From positions 1 through 5,288 of the forward strand of contig CAMBXJ010000331.1 of assembly GCA_945871455.1 (NCBI GenBank): a stretch of 5,288 nt of DNA, read 5' to 3'. Position numbers and translations under genes: made by a program. The notes under the pieces were generated by a model that did not search any database, had not been told where the DNA came from, and saw nothing but the letters and a program-made list of their open reading frames with translations. Shown one piece after another: positions 5,259 to 5,288 of this stretch. Numbering within the stretch: position 1 is the first letter of the stretch; every line of letters begins with the position of its first letter. Source of the stretch: Asaia bogorensis (GTDB lineage Bacteria > Pseudomonadota > Alphaproteobacteria > Acetobacterales > Acetobacteraceae).

Positions 5259-5288
5259 TTCTCCCACTCCCCTTGCGGGAGGGGGCTG
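5259..5288. repeat. Start of a C/G-rich interspersed-repeat-like or terminator-like element
   Basis: The right edge carries a run of C/T-rich then G-rich sequence in which CTCCC (5267-5271) pairs with GGGAG (5277-5281) around a 5-base loop. Its look, with CTCCCCTTGCGGGAG as core and further C-blocks and G-blocks on each side, resembles short intergenic palindromic repeats common in alphaproteobacteria. It is cut by the window edge. It could equally be the terminator of an upstream gene not shown. Confidence 0.35.

Overview
The window is GC-rich and reads as a chromosomal segment of an alphaproteobacterium. The DnaN sequence (start MKLQADRATLLKALAHGQSV, end LFVLMPMRV) and the general protein style suggest Rhodospirillales, perhaps Acetobacteraceae. 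That placement is by eye and has moderate certainty. No rRNA, tRNA, CRISPR array, intact transposon or complete mobile element was seen.

Layout. (1) 1-1905, minus strand: a two-gene operon. A MarR-type repressor (1441-1905) is followed, with an 8-bp overlap, by a large iron-sulfur/nucleotide-binding oxidoreductase (1-1448) that runs off the left edge. The oxidoreductase has a roughly 240-residue N-terminal region of unknown nature. A GltD/dihydropyrimidine-dehydrogenase-like Fe-S domain and the first part of a Rossmann domain follow. (2) 1906-2270: a divergent control region of 365 bp with no convincing gene. It holds candidate promoters, an 8-bp-armed inverted repeat over the MarR promoter, a G8 run, a 16-bp near-palindrome, and an AT-rich promoter/operator patch before the next gene. 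(3) 2271-2588, plus strand: a small ArsR/SmtB-type regulator with a GTG start. (4) 2671-3822, minus strand: a YbfB/YjiJ-type major facilitator transporter, convergent with the ArsR gene. (5) 3873-4997, minus strand: dnaN, the replication sliding clamp, complete. (6) 4998-5288: the dnaN leader and promoter region. It carries three tandem 24-bp units, a GC-rich hairpin, a plausible sigma-70 promoter, and at the right edge the start of a C/G-rich interspersed-repeat-like sequence.

How the parts may work together. The MarR protein probably controls its own operon with the oxidoreductase. The ArsR protein probably controls itself and perhaps a neighbour. The MFS gene lies 50 bp downstream of dnaN on the same strand and could be reached by read-through from dnaN. 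The usual dnaN neighbour recF is not present downstream. The most unusual elements are the architecture of the truncated oxidoreductase and the repeat-bearing leader of dnaN.
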